The position numbers and the translations under genes are program-made. From assembly GCA_029210015.1 (NCBI GenBank), contig JARGOE010000019.1:7381-39695 (forward strand): a stretch of DNA of 32,315 nt. The letters are read 5' to 3'. The notes beneath the pieces were generated by a model. That model was not told the DNA's origin. It was given only the letters and a program-made list of their open reading frames with translations, and ran no database searches. Origin of the DNA: Vicingaceae bacterium. GTDB taxonomy: Bacteria > Bacteroidota > Bacteroidia > Flavobacteriales_E > Vicingaceae. Shown here piece by piece: positions 17,003 to 24,523 of this stretch; the stretch's first letter is position 1; each line of letters opens with the position of its first letter.

Positions 17003-17449
17003 ATGTTGTCCGTTTTTTCTGATGAACATTTTATGAAGGAAGCTTTTAAAGAAGCTCAAAAAGCTTTTGATGAAGACGAAGTTCCGGTAGGTGCTGTTAT
17101 TGTTTGTAACAATAAAATTATTGCTCGAGCCCATAATATGACTGAACGTCTAAATGATGTTACTGCTCATGCAGAAATGTTGGCATTTACTTCTGCTACT
17201 GATTTTCTAGGTGGTAAATATTTAAACGAATGTACTCTTTACGTTACTCTTGAGCCTTGCGTTATGTGTGCTGGAGCTAGCTATTGGACTCAGCTTAAAA
17301 AAGTGGTTTATGGAGCATCTGATGATAAAAGAGGGTTTGCTAAACACTCTGAAAATTTATTACACACTAAAACAGAAATATCAAAAGGTATTTTAGAAGA
17401 AGAATCTTCAACCATTTTAAAAGATTTTTTTGCCAAAAAGAGAGGTTAA
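17003..17449 (+). CDS. tadA: tRNA adenosine(34) deaminase
   Basis: Deaminates the wobble adenosine of tRNA-Arg(ACG) to inosine. The 148-residue cytidine-deaminase-fold protein has the zinc and catalytic motifs HAE (His56, Glu58) and PCVMC (Cys86, Cys89), and the VPVGAVIV and AHNMTE segments typical of TadA. The N-terminal MLSVFSDEHFMKEAF matches the usual leader of Bacteroidota TadA, so the ATG at 17003, only four bases after pssA, is preferred over the Met at residue 11. A guanine deaminase-like relative is less likely given the EPCVMCAGA context. Confidence 0.93.
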   Translation: MLSVFSDEHFMKEAFKEAQKAFDEDEVPVGAVIVCNNKIIARAHNMTERLNDVTAHAEMLAFTSATDFLGGKYLNECTLYVTLEPCVMCAGASYWTQLKKVVYGASDDKRGFAKHSENLLHTKTEISKGILEEESSTILKDFFAKKRG

Positions 17450-17496
17450 TATTAGTAATTTTACTCTCTAATTATTAATCATAAAAACTTATAAAT

Positions 17497-17907
17497 ATGT
17501 ATCCACCAGAATTAGTAGCACCTATGAAAGAAGAATTAACTTCAGTAGGATTTGAAGATTTAACAACTACCGAGCAAGTTGATAAAGCTATTACTAGCGA
17601 AGGAACTGCGTTAGTAGTAATAAACTCTGTTTGTGGTTGTGCTGCTGCAAATGCAAGGCCAGCAGCCAAAATTGCTATTAGCAACGATAAAAAGCCAACA
17701 AGAATTGCTACAGTATTTGCTGGAGTTGATGGTGATGCAGTTGCTCAGGCACGTAAATATACACTACCTTATCCTCCATCTTCACCAAGCATGGCATTAT
17801 TTAAAGATGGTAAATTGGTTCATTTTATTGAACGACACCACATTGAAGGAAGACCCGCAGAAATGATTGCTGAAAATTTAGCAGAAGCTTTTAATGAGTA
17901 TTGCTAA
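17497..17907 (+). CDS. bacilliredoxin BrxA/BrxB family protein
   Basis: A 136-residue thioredoxin-fold protein of the YphP/YqiW family. In Bacillus these remove bacillithiol from oxidised protein cysteines. The characteristic CGC active site is present as VCGCAAANARPA (Cys46 and Cys48), along with the MYPPELVAPMKEELT start and the PYPPSSPSMALFKDGKLVHFIERH segment that identify the family. Length is normal. It lies 47 bases after tadA and is closed by a strong terminator. Bacillithiol biosynthesis is not visible here; many Bacteroidota carry this gene, so the physiological thiol partner cannot be stated. Confidence 0.93.
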   Translation: MYPPELVAPMKEELTSVGFEDLTTTEQVDKAITSEGTALVVINSVCGCAAANARPAAKIAISNDKKPTRIATVFAGVDGDAVAQARKYTLPYPPSSPSMALFKDGKLVHFIERHHIEGRPAEMIAENLAEAFNEYC

Positions 17908-17924
17908 TTCTTCTTTAAACAAAT

Positions 17925-17957
17925 AAAAAAGAGCTCTAAAATTTAGAGCTCTTTTTT
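17925..17957 (+). terminator. bidirectional-form terminator after the bacilliredoxin gene
   Basis: GAGCTCTAA pairs with TTAGAGCTC around a three-base loop, flanked by six A and six T that extend the stem. It ends the pssA-tadA-bacilliredoxin transcript. Confidence 0.93.
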
Positions 17958-17981
17958 ATTATACACTTCTCTCATATTCTT

Positions 17982-17989
17982 TATCTTTG
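17982..17989 (+). promoter_or_regulatory. -7 promoter element of rpoN
   Basis: TATCTTTG matches TAnnTTTG perfectly, 19 bases before the rpoN ATG. The -33 position has only TTAT. It lies just after the preceding terminator. Confidence 0.5.
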
Positions 17990-18008
17990 ATGAGTAAATT
18001 ATTTAATT

Positions 18009-19466
18009 ATGGCATTAAAACAATCATTAAGTTTTAAACTTCAACAAAAACTATCTCCACAACAAATTCAGCTTATGAAACTGTTGCAATTACCTACTGT
18101 TGCTCTTGAACAGCGCATTAAGGAAGAGATGGAAAACAATCCAGCATTAGATGAAGGGAAAGATGAAGAAGAGTTAGATGAAGAACAAGAAGATGATTTT
18201 GGAAGAGAAGAAATAAGTGATGCTGAAAAAGAATTTGATTTTGATGATTATATTGGAGATGATGATACACCATCTTATAAACTGAGTGTAAACAATCATA
18301 GTGTTGATGATGAAGAAAAACAAGTTCCATTAAGTGGTGGCGCTACATTCCAAGAGCTGTTAGAAGCTCAGCTAACACTTTTTAACTTAGAAGAAGATGA
18401 TCATACTATAGCTTTACATTTAATTGGAAGTTTAGATGAATCAGGGTATTTACGTAGGGATATTGATGCAATAGTTGATGATTTAGCATTTACCCAAAAT
18501 GTAATTACTGAAGCTGATCATATTTCTAAAATATTACAAATTATCCAACATTTTGACCCACCAGGAGTTGGAGCAAAAAGTTTACAAGAATGTTTGTTAT
18601 TACAACTAAAACGCAAAAAAGATAGCTCTTTAATTATGCGTAATGCCATTGAAATAATCGAAAACTATTTTGATGCATTTACAAAAAAACATTACTCAAA
18701 AATCACTGAAGCATTAAGTATTTCAGAAGAAAATTTGAAAGAAGTTTTAGATGAAATTTTAAAACTGAATCCAAAACCAGGAAATTCTTTAAGTGATTCA
18801 GCTAAAGTAGTTCAGCATGTAGTTCCTGATTTTAATTTAACTATTGAAAATGGAGAAATCGGACTTACATTAAATGGTCGAAATGCTCCTGACTTAAAAG
18901 TTAGTAGACAGTATTCAGAAATGATGCATGGCTACAAAGCACAAAAAGAGAAACCTTCAAAATCTCAAAAAGATGCTTTGATGTTTATTAAGCAAAAATT
19001 AGATTCTGCTAAATGGTTTATTGATGCTATTAAACAAAGACAAAACACCTTGATTACTACTATGGAGGCAATTATTGAGCACCAAAAAGAATACTTTTTA
19101 GAAGGTGATGAAACTTTGTTAAACCCAATGATTTTAAAAGATATTGCTGAGGAAGTTCATCTTGATATTTCAACGATTTCAAGAGTTGTAAATAGCAAGT
19201 ATGTCCAAACTCCATATGGTACATTTTTATTAAAAACTTTCTTTTCTGAATCTTTAAGTACTGATAGTGGGGAAGAGGTTTCAACAAGAGAAGTAAAGAA
19301 AATTCTAAAGGATGCTATTGAAGACGAAGATAAGAGAAAGCCTTTAACCGATGAAAAACTTTCGAAGTTATTAAATGACAAAGGGTATAATATCGCTCGT
19401 AGAACAGTTGCTAAATACAGAGAACAATTAAACATTCCTGTAGCACGTTTAAGAAAGGAATTGTAA
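18009..19466 (+). CDS. rpoN: RNA polymerase sigma-54 factor
   Basis: Alternative sigma factor that directs RNA polymerase to -24/-12 promoters and needs AAA+ activators. The 485-residue protein shows the three expected regions. Region I is Gln/Leu-rich (LQQKLSPQQIQLMKLLQLP, then ENNPALDEG). An acidic region II follows (about 52-85). The core-binding and DNA-binding region III includes a helix-turn-helix (DISTISRVVNSKYVQTPYG) and the invariant RpoN box ARRTVAKYRE (about 463-472). Length is normal. No sigma-54 activator lies in the window and I found no convincing -24/-12 site beside its neighbours. The PAP2-like gene begins seven bases later, so they are probably co-transcribed. Confidence 0.98.
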   Translation: MALKQSLSFKLQQKLSPQQIQLMKLLQLPTVALEQRIKEEMENNPALDEGKDEEELDEEQEDDFGREEISDAEKEFDFDDYIGDDDTPSYKLSVNNHSVDDEEKQVPLSGGATFQELLEAQLTLFNLEEDDHTIALHLIGSLDESGYLRRDIDAIVDDLAFTQNVITEADHISKILQIIQHFDPPGVGAKSLQECLLLQLKRKKDSSLIMRNAIEIIENYFDAFTKKHYSKITEALSISEENLKEVLDEILKLNPKPGNSLSDSAKVVQHVVPDFNLTIENGEIGLTLNGRNAPDLKVSRQYSEMMHGYKAQKEKPSKSQKDALMFIKQKLDSAKWFIDAIKQRQNTLITTMEAIIEHQKEYFLEGDETLLNPMILKDIAEEVHLDISTISRVVNSKYVQTPYGTFLLKTFFSESLSTDSGEEVSTREVKKILKDAIEDEDKRKPLTDEKLSKLLNDKGYNIARRTVAKYREQLNIPVARLRKEL

Positions 19467-19473
19467 GTAACTA

Positions 19474-20079
19474 ATGAAAATTGCAGCAAAAATTATTTCT
19501 AGTATTTTTCATCCTCTTTTAATGCCTATAGTAGGGGTTTTAATAATTTTCAACATTGATTCCTACATCAGTTATAGCATTCCAAATGATTTAAAAAAAG
19601 CTGTATTATTGCTTATAGGTGTATCTACTTTCATTACTCCTTTGTTAATTTCATTATTACTACTGCAACGAAAAATCATTAAAAGCCTTGACATGGAAAC
19701 GACTAAAGAACGTATTATTCCATATGCTTTTACAATTATTTTTTATGTATTTACCTTATATATGTTAAAACGTGCCCCGCTACACCCTATCATATTTTAC
19801 TTTATTATTGGAGCTACATTCTCTGTGATTTTAGCTTTTGTTATAAATATTAAATGGAAAATTAGTGCCCATATGATTGGTATAGGAGGTTTAGTTGGCG
19901 CGTTAATTGCTATTTCGTTTAGAATGGATGTCTATGTAACCCCATACATTTTAATGGCATTAATTGCTGCTGGTTTAGTTGGTACATCAAGGTTAATTTT
20001 AAATGCACACACACAAGCTCAAATCTACGCAGGATTTGTTTTAGGATTAGTTTGTCAAGTTTTAGTGATTTATTTTTAA
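19474..20079 (+). CDS. PAP2-like multi-pass membrane protein
   Basis: A 201-residue protein with about six membrane helices. It carries degenerate lipid-phosphatase (PAP2) motifs: KERIIP (Lys78, Arg80, Pro83) as motif 1, SAH (131-133) for PSGH, and SRLILNAHTQAQ (Ser172, Arg173, His179) for SR-x5-H-x3-D. The last position is Gln183, not Asp. Real PAP2 enzymes dephosphorylate phosphatidate, undecaprenyl diphosphate or lipid A. The general acid and nucleophile histidines (133 and 179) are kept, so activity is possible, but the relaxed motifs leave this open. It starts seven bases after rpoN and ends in a strong terminator. Substrate unknown. Confidence 0.68.
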   Translation: MKIAAKIISSIFHPLLMPIVGVLIIFNIDSYISYSIPNDLKKAVLLLIGVSTFITPLLISLLLLQRKIIKSLDMETTKERIIPYAFTIIFYVFTLYMLKRAPLHPIIFYFIIGATFSVILAFVINIKWKISAHMIGIGGLVGALIAISFRMDVYVTPYILMALIAAGLVGTSRLILNAHTQAQIYAGFVLGLVCQVLVIYF

Positions 20080-20082
20080 TCC

Positions 20083-20117
20083 AAAAAAAAAGCGATTGTA
20101 TATACAATCGCTTTTTT
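20083..20117 (+). terminator. bidirectional terminator between the PAP2-like and DUF2795 genes
   Basis: AGCGATTGT pairs with ACAATCGCT around ATAT, with A and T runs on the outer sides. Genes converge here, so it probably serves both strands. Confidence 0.93.
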
Positions 20118-20134
20118 ACTTTTGATCTCGGTTT

Positions 20135-20356
20135 TCAATATTCATCCTCGTTAAAAAAGAAATCTTCTTTAGTAGGATAGTCAGGCCAAATATCTTCTAT
20201 AGAATCATAAATATCTTCTTCATTTTCTAATTGTTGTAAATTCTCAACAACCTCTAAAGGTGATCCTGTTCTAATTGCAAAATCAATCAATTCATCTTTT
20301 GCTGCCGGCCATGGTGCATCTTCTAGGTGTGAAGCTAATTCTAAAGTCCAGTACAT
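20135..20356 (-). CDS. DUF2795-type small acidic protein
   Basis: A 73-residue soluble protein starting MYWTLELASHLEDAPWPAAKDELIDFAIRTGSP. This matches a short, strongly conserved Bacteroidota family usually annotated DUF2795: WPAAKDELIDFA corresponds to the YPAsKdeLi-type helix, and ENLQQLENEEDIYDSIEDIWPDYP follows. It has no signal peptide or membrane segment and is very acidic. The gene has its own strong promoter overlapped by a perfect inverted repeat. Function unknown; a nucleic-acid or protein-binding role is speculative. The adjacent adenosyltransferase is transcribed the same way but is separated by this promoter. Confidence 0.82.
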   Translation of the reverse strand: MYWTLELASHLEDAPWPAAKDELIDFAIRTGSPLEVVENLQQLENEEDIYDSIEDIWPDYPTKEDFFFNEDEY

Positions 20357-20377
20357 AATTTAAGTATTAATGATATT

Positions 20378-20413
20378 AAATCTATTTTTTAACCTTTACG
20401 CAAAAATAGATTT
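20378..20413. repeat. 12-bp perfect inverted repeat in the DUF2795 promoter
   Basis: AAATCTATTTTT (20378-20389) and AAAAATAGATTT (20402-20413) are exact inverted copies with a 12-base spacer. The right arm contains most of the -7 element of the minus-strand promoter. The geometry fits an operator for a dimeric regulator better than a transcript hairpin. Confidence 0.6.
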
Positions 20414-20431
20414 TTTGTTGACTCACACAAC
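20401..20431 (-). promoter_or_regulatory. promoter of the DUF2795 gene
   Basis: Read on the minus strand, GTTG and TATTTTTG are separated by exactly 19 bases, fitting TTTG-N19-TAnnTTTG with one mismatch. The ATG lies about 45 bases downstream of the -7 box. Confidence 0.62.
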
Positions 20432-20490
20432 TAAAAAATATAAACAATTGTTAATATCTTAAAAAGCCCAGATAAGACACTCATTTTATG

Positions 20491-21042
20491 CTACATACGA
20501 GCCTTCCACTGCACTTCATTTGCGTCTAAATCAGTAGATAACTTACGTGCTAACACAAAAAGATAATCTGATAAACGATTTAGATACTTAAAAGTTAATT
20601 CATTTACGTTATTTTCTTGTTCTGCTAATTGAATAACCAACCGTTCTGCTCTTCTGCACACACATCTTGTAACGTGGCAATAAGACACAGTTGTATGTCC
20701 TCCTGGCAAAACAAACGATCGCATTTCAGGCAAAGATTCATTCATCCAGTCTATTTCCTGTTCCAAAAAAACAACATCTGCTTCTGATAGCTGAGGAACT
20801 TTAACTTTTGTATTTCCTGGCTCGGTTGCTAAAATTGAGCCTAAAGTAAATAGTCTATCCTGTATTTCAATTAGAGTATCAAAACTTCTTTTATCAATTT
20901 CTTGGTCACGTATTAAGCCAATGTATGAGTTTAATTCATCAACTGTACCATAACCTTCAATTCTTAAATCATACTTAGGTACACGTTTACCACCAAACAA
21001 TGATGTCTCTCCTTTATCCCCTGTTTTTGTATATACTTTCAT
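20491..21042 (-). CDS. cob(I)yrinic acid a,c-diamide adenosyltransferase (PduO type)
   Basis: Transfers the adenosyl group of ATP to cob(I)alamin, making coenzyme B12. The 183-residue protein has the PduO-type ATP-binding start YTKTGDKGETSLFGGKRVPK, the EGYGTVDELNSYIG helix, the CHVTRCVCRRAERLV segment with the conserved Arg-rich turn, and NRLSDYLFVLAR near the end, which are all diagnostic. Length is normal. No corrinoid synthesis gene or cobalamin riboswitch is seen; the enzyme more likely serves scavenged B12 for methylmalonyl-CoA mutase or ribonucleotide reductase. It is transcribed divergently from prfB. Confidence 0.94.
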   Translation of the reverse strand: MKVYTKTGDKGETSLFGGKRVPKYDLRIEGYGTVDELNSYIGLIRDQEIDKRSFDTLIEIQDRLFTLGSILATEPGNTKVKVPQLSEADVVFLEQEIDWMNESLPEMRSFVLPGGHTTVSYCHVTRCVCRRAERLVIQLAEQENNVNELTFKYLNRLSDYLFVLARKLSTDLDANEVQWKARM

Positions 21043-21070
21043 TCCTAATTTTTTGAGATTTATTTACTCC

Positions 21071-21092
21071 CCTAAATTAAAATTAATTTAGG
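21071..21092. repeat. 9-bp inverted repeat between the adenosyltransferase gene and prfB
   Basis: CCTAAATTA and TAATTTAGG are exact inverted arms around AAAT, in the 95-base divergent promoter region. It might be a regulator site; it has no T run and is not a terminator. Confidence 0.5.
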
Positions 21093-21123
21093 ACTTCTAC
21101 TCCTATTTTATGCTTGATAATCT

Positions 21124-21131
21124 TAAATTTG
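21124..21131 (+). promoter_or_regulatory. -7-like element immediately before prfB
   Basis: TAAATTTG matches TAnnTTTG perfectly but ends only six bases before the prfB ATG, which would give a nearly leaderless mRNA. No good -33 element is present, so it may be a chance match. Confidence 0.35.
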
Positions 21132-21137
21132 GATACT

Positions 21138-22224
21138 ATGATAACACAAGATCAGATTAAAAATTTAGTGAGCCGCCTGGATGCGTTAAGGGGGTACCTT
21201 TGACATTGATGCTAAATTAATTCAACTAGAAGAAGAAGAGCAAAAAACTCAAGACCCCAACTTTTGGGACAATCCGAAAGAAGCAGAAAAACAGCTTAAA
21301 GTGGTTCGTAATATAAAAGTGTGGACTGATAATTATAAGCAGATTGCTTCTGCGATTGGTGACCTTGAAGTGCTTTATGATTTCAATAAAGAAGGAGAAG
21401 CTAGTGACACAGAAGTAGTTTCTCAATACGACAAGTGTATTGAGTTGATTGAAGAGTTAGAGTTTAAAAACATGCTGAGTGCTGAAGAAGATTCTCTAAG
21501 TGCAGTATTACAAATTACAGCTGGTGCTGGAGGTACAGAAAGCTGCGATTGGGCTGAAATGCTTTTGCGTATGTATAAAATGTGGGCTGAAAAAAACGGT
21601 TACAAACTACAAACTTTAGACTATCAAGATGGAGATGTTGCAGGCATAAAAACTGTTACAATTGAAATTGAAGGTGATTTTGCTTTTGGATATTTAAAAG
21701 GAGAAAATGGAGTGCATCGATTAGTTCGTGTTAGTCCGTTTAATTCTCAAGGAAAACGAATGACTTCTTTTGTTTCCGTTTATGTGTACCCTTTAGTTGA
21801 TGACACCATAGAAATTAATATTAATCCTGCCGATATTACATGGGATACTTTCCGTTCTGGTGGTGCTGGTGGACAAAATGTAAACAAAGTAGAAACAGGA
21901 GTTCGTTTAAGACATGCTCCTTCTGGAATTGTAATCGAGAATACGGAAACTCGTTCTCAGTTAGGAAACAAGGAAAAAGCAATGCAATTACTAAAATCTC
22001 AATTGTATGAAGCAGAAATGCGAAAGCGTATGGAAAGTAGAGCTGAAATTGAAGGAAGTAAAATGAAAATTGAATGGGGAGCTCAAATTAGAAGTTACGT
22101 TTTAGATGATAGAAGAGTTAAAGACCATAGGACAAACTATACTGTTAATGATCCAGATAAAGTTTTAAATGGTGAATTAGACGAATTTTTGAAAGCTTAT
22201 TTAATGGAATTTGGAAAAAGTTAA
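21138..22224 (+). CDS. prfB: peptide chain release factor 2 with programmed +1 frameshift
   Basis: Ends translation at UGA and UAA codons. The ORF track shows only the second frame from a GTG at 21301; the true gene starts at the ATG at 21138. Frame 1 reads MITQDQIKNLVSRLDALRGYL and meets UGA at 21201-21203. The site is AGGGGG-TAC-CTT-TGA-C, the classic RF2 slippage site: a Shine-Dalgarno-like AGGGGG three bases before CUU, with UGA followed by C. A +1 shift continues with DIDAKLIQLEEEE. The joined protein is 361 residues, close to E. coli RF2 (365). The stop-codon recognition motif SPF (about 199-201) and catalytic GGQ (about 244-246) are present. RF2 thus probably controls its own level. 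arsC follows 12 bases later. Confidence 0.97.
21189..21204 (+). promoter_or_regulatory. RF2 recoding site
   Basis: AGGGGGTACCTTTGAC: the internal Shine-Dalgarno-like AGGGGG, a three-base spacer, the slippery CTT and an in-frame TGA followed by C. The downstream frame resumes with GAC at 21202. This is the same layout as in E. coli prfB. Confidence 0.96.
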
Positions 22225-22236
22225 TTTTATAAAAAT

Positions 22237-22575
22237 ATGAAAATATACCACAACCCAAGATGCAGTAAAAGCAGACAAACCTTACAATTAATAAAGGATG
22301 CTAATGCTGATGTAGAAATTATAGAATATTTAATTGCTATTCCTAGCAAGGAGGAGCTTAAAGATATTTTAAAAAAATTAAACCTTAATGCCTTAGACAT
22401 TTTGCGTAAAGGAGAAGCAGACTATAAAGAAAACTTTAAAGGGGAAGACTTAAGTAATGATGAATGGATAGAAGCAATGATAAAGTATCCAAAGCTAATT
22501 GAGCGACCAATAGTTGTAAAAGGAAACAAGGCTATTTTAGGAAGACCTCCTGAAAATGTTTTAGAGTTAATCTAA
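22237..22575 (+). CDS. ArsC/Spx-family thioredoxin-fold protein (arsenate reductase-like)
   Basis: A 112-residue protein of the glutaredoxin-dependent ArsC family. The reactive Cys9 sits in HNPRCSKSRQTL, and the later ERPIVVKGNKAILGRPPE has the arginines that bind oxyanion in ArsC. The length and YLIAIPSKEEL segment fit the small YfgD-type branch. These enzymes reduce arsenate with glutathione/glutaredoxin, but no ars gene is nearby and many relatives in this group have no proven role in arsenic resistance. It follows prfB by 12 bases and is probably co-transcribed. It converges on the small membrane gene with only two bases between the stops. Confidence 0.88.
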   Translation: MKIYHNPRCSKSRQTLQLIKDANADVEIIEYLIAIPSKEELKDILKKLNLNALDILRKGEADYKENFKGEDLSNDEWIEAMIKYPKLIERPIVVKGNKAILGRPPENVLELI

Positions 22576-22577
22576 GA

Positions 22578-22751
22578 TTACTCTTCTTCGACTGGCTTTA
22601 ATCCAGCTAATTCTTTAGCCCATTTAGGACCAAACTTGTTTAATAAAAACAATTTTAAAGAACCTGGTACTACAACAGTGAATAAGAATACTAGCATCCA
22701 CATTGCCATGAAGAAAATACAAAAGAATAATATAAAACCTAAACTTACCAT
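22578..22751 (-). CDS. small single-span membrane protein (not in ORF track)
   Basis: A 57-residue ORF on the minus strand that is too short for the supplied track. It runs from ATG at 22751 to TAA at 22578. It reads MVSLGFILFFCIFFMAMWM..., a long hydrophobic stretch of about 25-28 residues, followed by VPGSLKLFLLNKFGPKWAKELAG, an amphipathic basic segment, and ends KPVEEE. This composition is not expected from random AT-rich sequence and the frame fills the gap between arsC and the fumarase terminator almost exactly. Topology is probably N-out or hairpin-free with a cytoplasmic C-terminus. I recognise no family. The promoter should lie in 22752-22820, where only a weak TACTTTTA is visible. 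Confidence 0.66.
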   Translation of the reverse strand: MVSLGFILFFCIFFMAMWMLVFLFTVVVPGSLKLFLLNKFGPKWAKELAGLKPVEEE

Positions 22752-22820
22752 TGTTCTTAATTTTAGAATTGTTAGTGACGTAAAAGTATAAAATAATACT
22801 TATTTACACTATATTTTTAT

Positions 22821-22852
22821 AAAAAAAGCTACTCATGCGAGTAGCTTTTTTT
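22821..22852 (-). terminator. terminator after the fumarase gene
   Basis: GCTACTC and GAGTAGC form a seven-bp stem around a four-base loop, with A and T runs outside, so it works in both directions. It lies ten bases after the fumarase stop codon and isolates the small membrane gene from it. Confidence 0.9.
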
Positions 22853-22861
22853 AATTTTCAG

Positions 22862-24466
22862 TTATAGCTCTTGAAAAAAATCGTTGCCTTTATCATCACA
22901 AATAATAAAAGCAGGGAAATTTTCTACCTCTATTTTTCGTACTGCTTCCATCCCTAATTCTTCAAAAGCTACCACTTCAACCGACTTAATATTAGACTTT
23001 GCTAATATAGCTGCAGGGCCTCCTATAGAACCTAAATAAAAGCCGCCATTATTTTTACAAGCATCCGTAACCACTTTAGAACGATTACCTTTTGCCAGCA
23101 TAATCATAGAACCTCCTAATGATTGGAATTCATCTACATAAGGATCCATTCTATTGGCAGTTGTCGGCCCAAAACTTCCTGAAGGCATTCCTTCTGGAGT
23201 TTTTGCTGGTCCAGCATAATAAATTGGATGATTTTTAAAGTAATCTGGCATAGGCTTACCAGCATCTATCATTTCTTTAATTTTTGCGTGAGCAATATCT
23301 CTAGCAACAATTAAAGTTCCTTTCAAATTAAGTCTCGTTTTTATTGGGAATTGAGATAAAATCTTCAATTGCTCTTCCATTGGTTGATCTAAGTCTATTT
23401 CAACTGCAGGTTGCAAGTGTGGTTCATTTTCAGGAATAAATCTTCCAGGATTAGTTTCTAATTGCTCTAAAAACACTCCATCTTTCGTTATTTTCCCTTT
23501 AATGTTTCTATCAGCAGAACAGCTAACACCAATACCAACTGGGCATGATGCGGCATGTCTTGGTAAACGAATCACTTTCACATCGTGAGTAAAATATTTA
23601 CCTCCAAACTGAGCTCCTATCTTACTTTGTTGACAAATTTTTTGAATCTTATCTTCCCACTCCAAATCTCTAAATGCTCTTCCTCCAATACTTCCAGCTG
23701 TAGGTAATTCATCATAATAACCCGCTGACGCCATTTTTACTGCCTTTAAATTAGCTTCTGCAGAAGTTCCACCAACTACAAATGCTAAATGATAAGGTGG
23801 ACAAGCAGCTGTACCTAAATCTTTAATTTTAGCTGTAACAAATTCTGTTAAAGACTTTTCATTTAACAAGGCTTTTGTTTGTTGGTATAAATAAGTTTTA
23901 TTTGCTGAACCACCACCTTTAGCTAAAAACAAAAACTTATATTCATTTCCTTGTTCTGCGTAAATATCAATTTGAGCAGGAAGGTTTGTACCTGTATTTT
24001 TTTCATCAAACATATTTGAAGAAACAACTTGAGAATACCTTAAGTTTCTATTTTGATAAGTGTTAAATATTCCTTGTGATAAATACTTTGCATCATCACT
24101 TCCAGTAAAAACATTTTCACCTTTTTTACCCATAACGATTGCTGTTCCTGTATCTTGACATGAAGGCAATTGTCCTTCCACTGCAATTTGAGAGTTCTTT
24201 AATAAAGTATGTGCTACAAACCTGTCATTATCTGTAGCCTCTGGATCATCTAAAATTTTAGCTACTTTTTCTAGATGCGCTGTTCTTAACATAAACGATA
24301 CATCTTCCATTGCTTGCTGTGCCAGCAACTCAATCCCTTTAGGATCTACTTTTAAAACTTCTCTACCATCTATATCAATAGTAGATACATATTCTTTAGA
24401 AAGTAATTTATACTCTGTTTTATCTCCTTGTAACGGAAATGGTTTTTCGTAATTAAATTCTGCCAT
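22862..24466 (-). CDS. fumA: class I fumarate hydratase (iron-sulfur)
   Basis: Interconverts fumarate and malate in the citric acid cycle. The 534-residue single-chain enzyme has the alpha and beta domains fused, as in FumA/FumB. The three cluster cysteines expected for the [4Fe-4S] site are Cys103 (PSCQDTGTA), Cys222 (AACPPYHLA) and Cys316 (GVSCSADRN); their spacing (119 and 94) matches that of characterised class I fumarases. The C-terminal part has [17 protein letters not shown] and the KGNRS segment that bind substrate. It lies between two terminators, so it is probably monocistronic, although I see no clear -7 box in the 57-base gap upstream. As an iron-sulfur enzyme it should be oxygen-sensitive. 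Confidence 0.95.
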   Translation of the reverse strand: MAEFNYEKPFPLQGDKTEYKLLSKEYVSTIDIDGREVLKVDPKGIELLAQQAMEDVSFMLRTAHLEKVAKILDDPEATDNDRFVAHTLLKNSQIAVEGQLPSCQDTGTAIVMGKKGENVFTGSDDAKYLSQGIFNTYQNRNLRYSQVVSSNMFDEKNTGTNLPAQIDIYAEQGNEYKFLFLAKGGGSANKTYLYQQTKALLNEKSLTEFVTAKIKDLGTAACPPYHLAFVVGGTSAEANLKAVKMASAGYYDELPTAGSIGGRAFRDLEWEDKIQKICQQSKIGAQFGGKYFTHDVKVIRLPRHAASCPVGIGVSCSADRNIKGKITKDGVFLEQLETNPGRFIPENEPHLQPAVEIDLDQPMEEQLKILSQFPIKTRLNLKGTLIVARDIAHAKIKEMIDAGKPMPDYFKNHPIYYAGPAKTPEGMPSGSFGPTTANRMDPYVDEFQSLGGSMIMLAKGNRSKVVTDACKNNGGFYLGSIGGPAAILAKSNIKSVEVVAFEELGMEAVRKIEVENFPAFIICDDKGNDFFQEL

Positions 24467-24488
24467 TAGTATTTTATTTTATTGCAAA

Positions 24489-24516
24489 AAAAAAGCCTCA
24501 ACAATGTTGAGGCTTT
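24489..24516 (-). terminator. terminator after the PpiD-like gene
   Basis: AAAGCCTCAAC pairs with GTTGAGGCTTT, an 11-bp stem with a three-base loop. On the minus strand it is followed by a run of T, so it ends the PpiD-like transcript just before fumA. Confidence 0.92.
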
Positions 24517-24523
24517 AAATTTA

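Noticed and set aside
18118-18330. Minus-strand ORF rich in His and Leu
   Set aside because: It is the antisense shadow of the acidic region of rpoN.
18009-20079. Sigma-54 regulation of the neighbouring genes
   Set aside because: I found no convincing GG-N10-GC type -24/-12 site in the intergenic regions, which instead have TAnnTTTG elements.
21301-22224. prfB as a truncated gene or sequencing error
   Set aside because: The frame break coincides exactly with the classic RF2 recoding signal and the joined protein has normal length, so this is programmed frameshifting.
22237-22575. Arsenic resistance locus
   Set aside because: Only an ArsC-fold protein is present; there is no arsenite pump, regulator or methyltransferase nearby.
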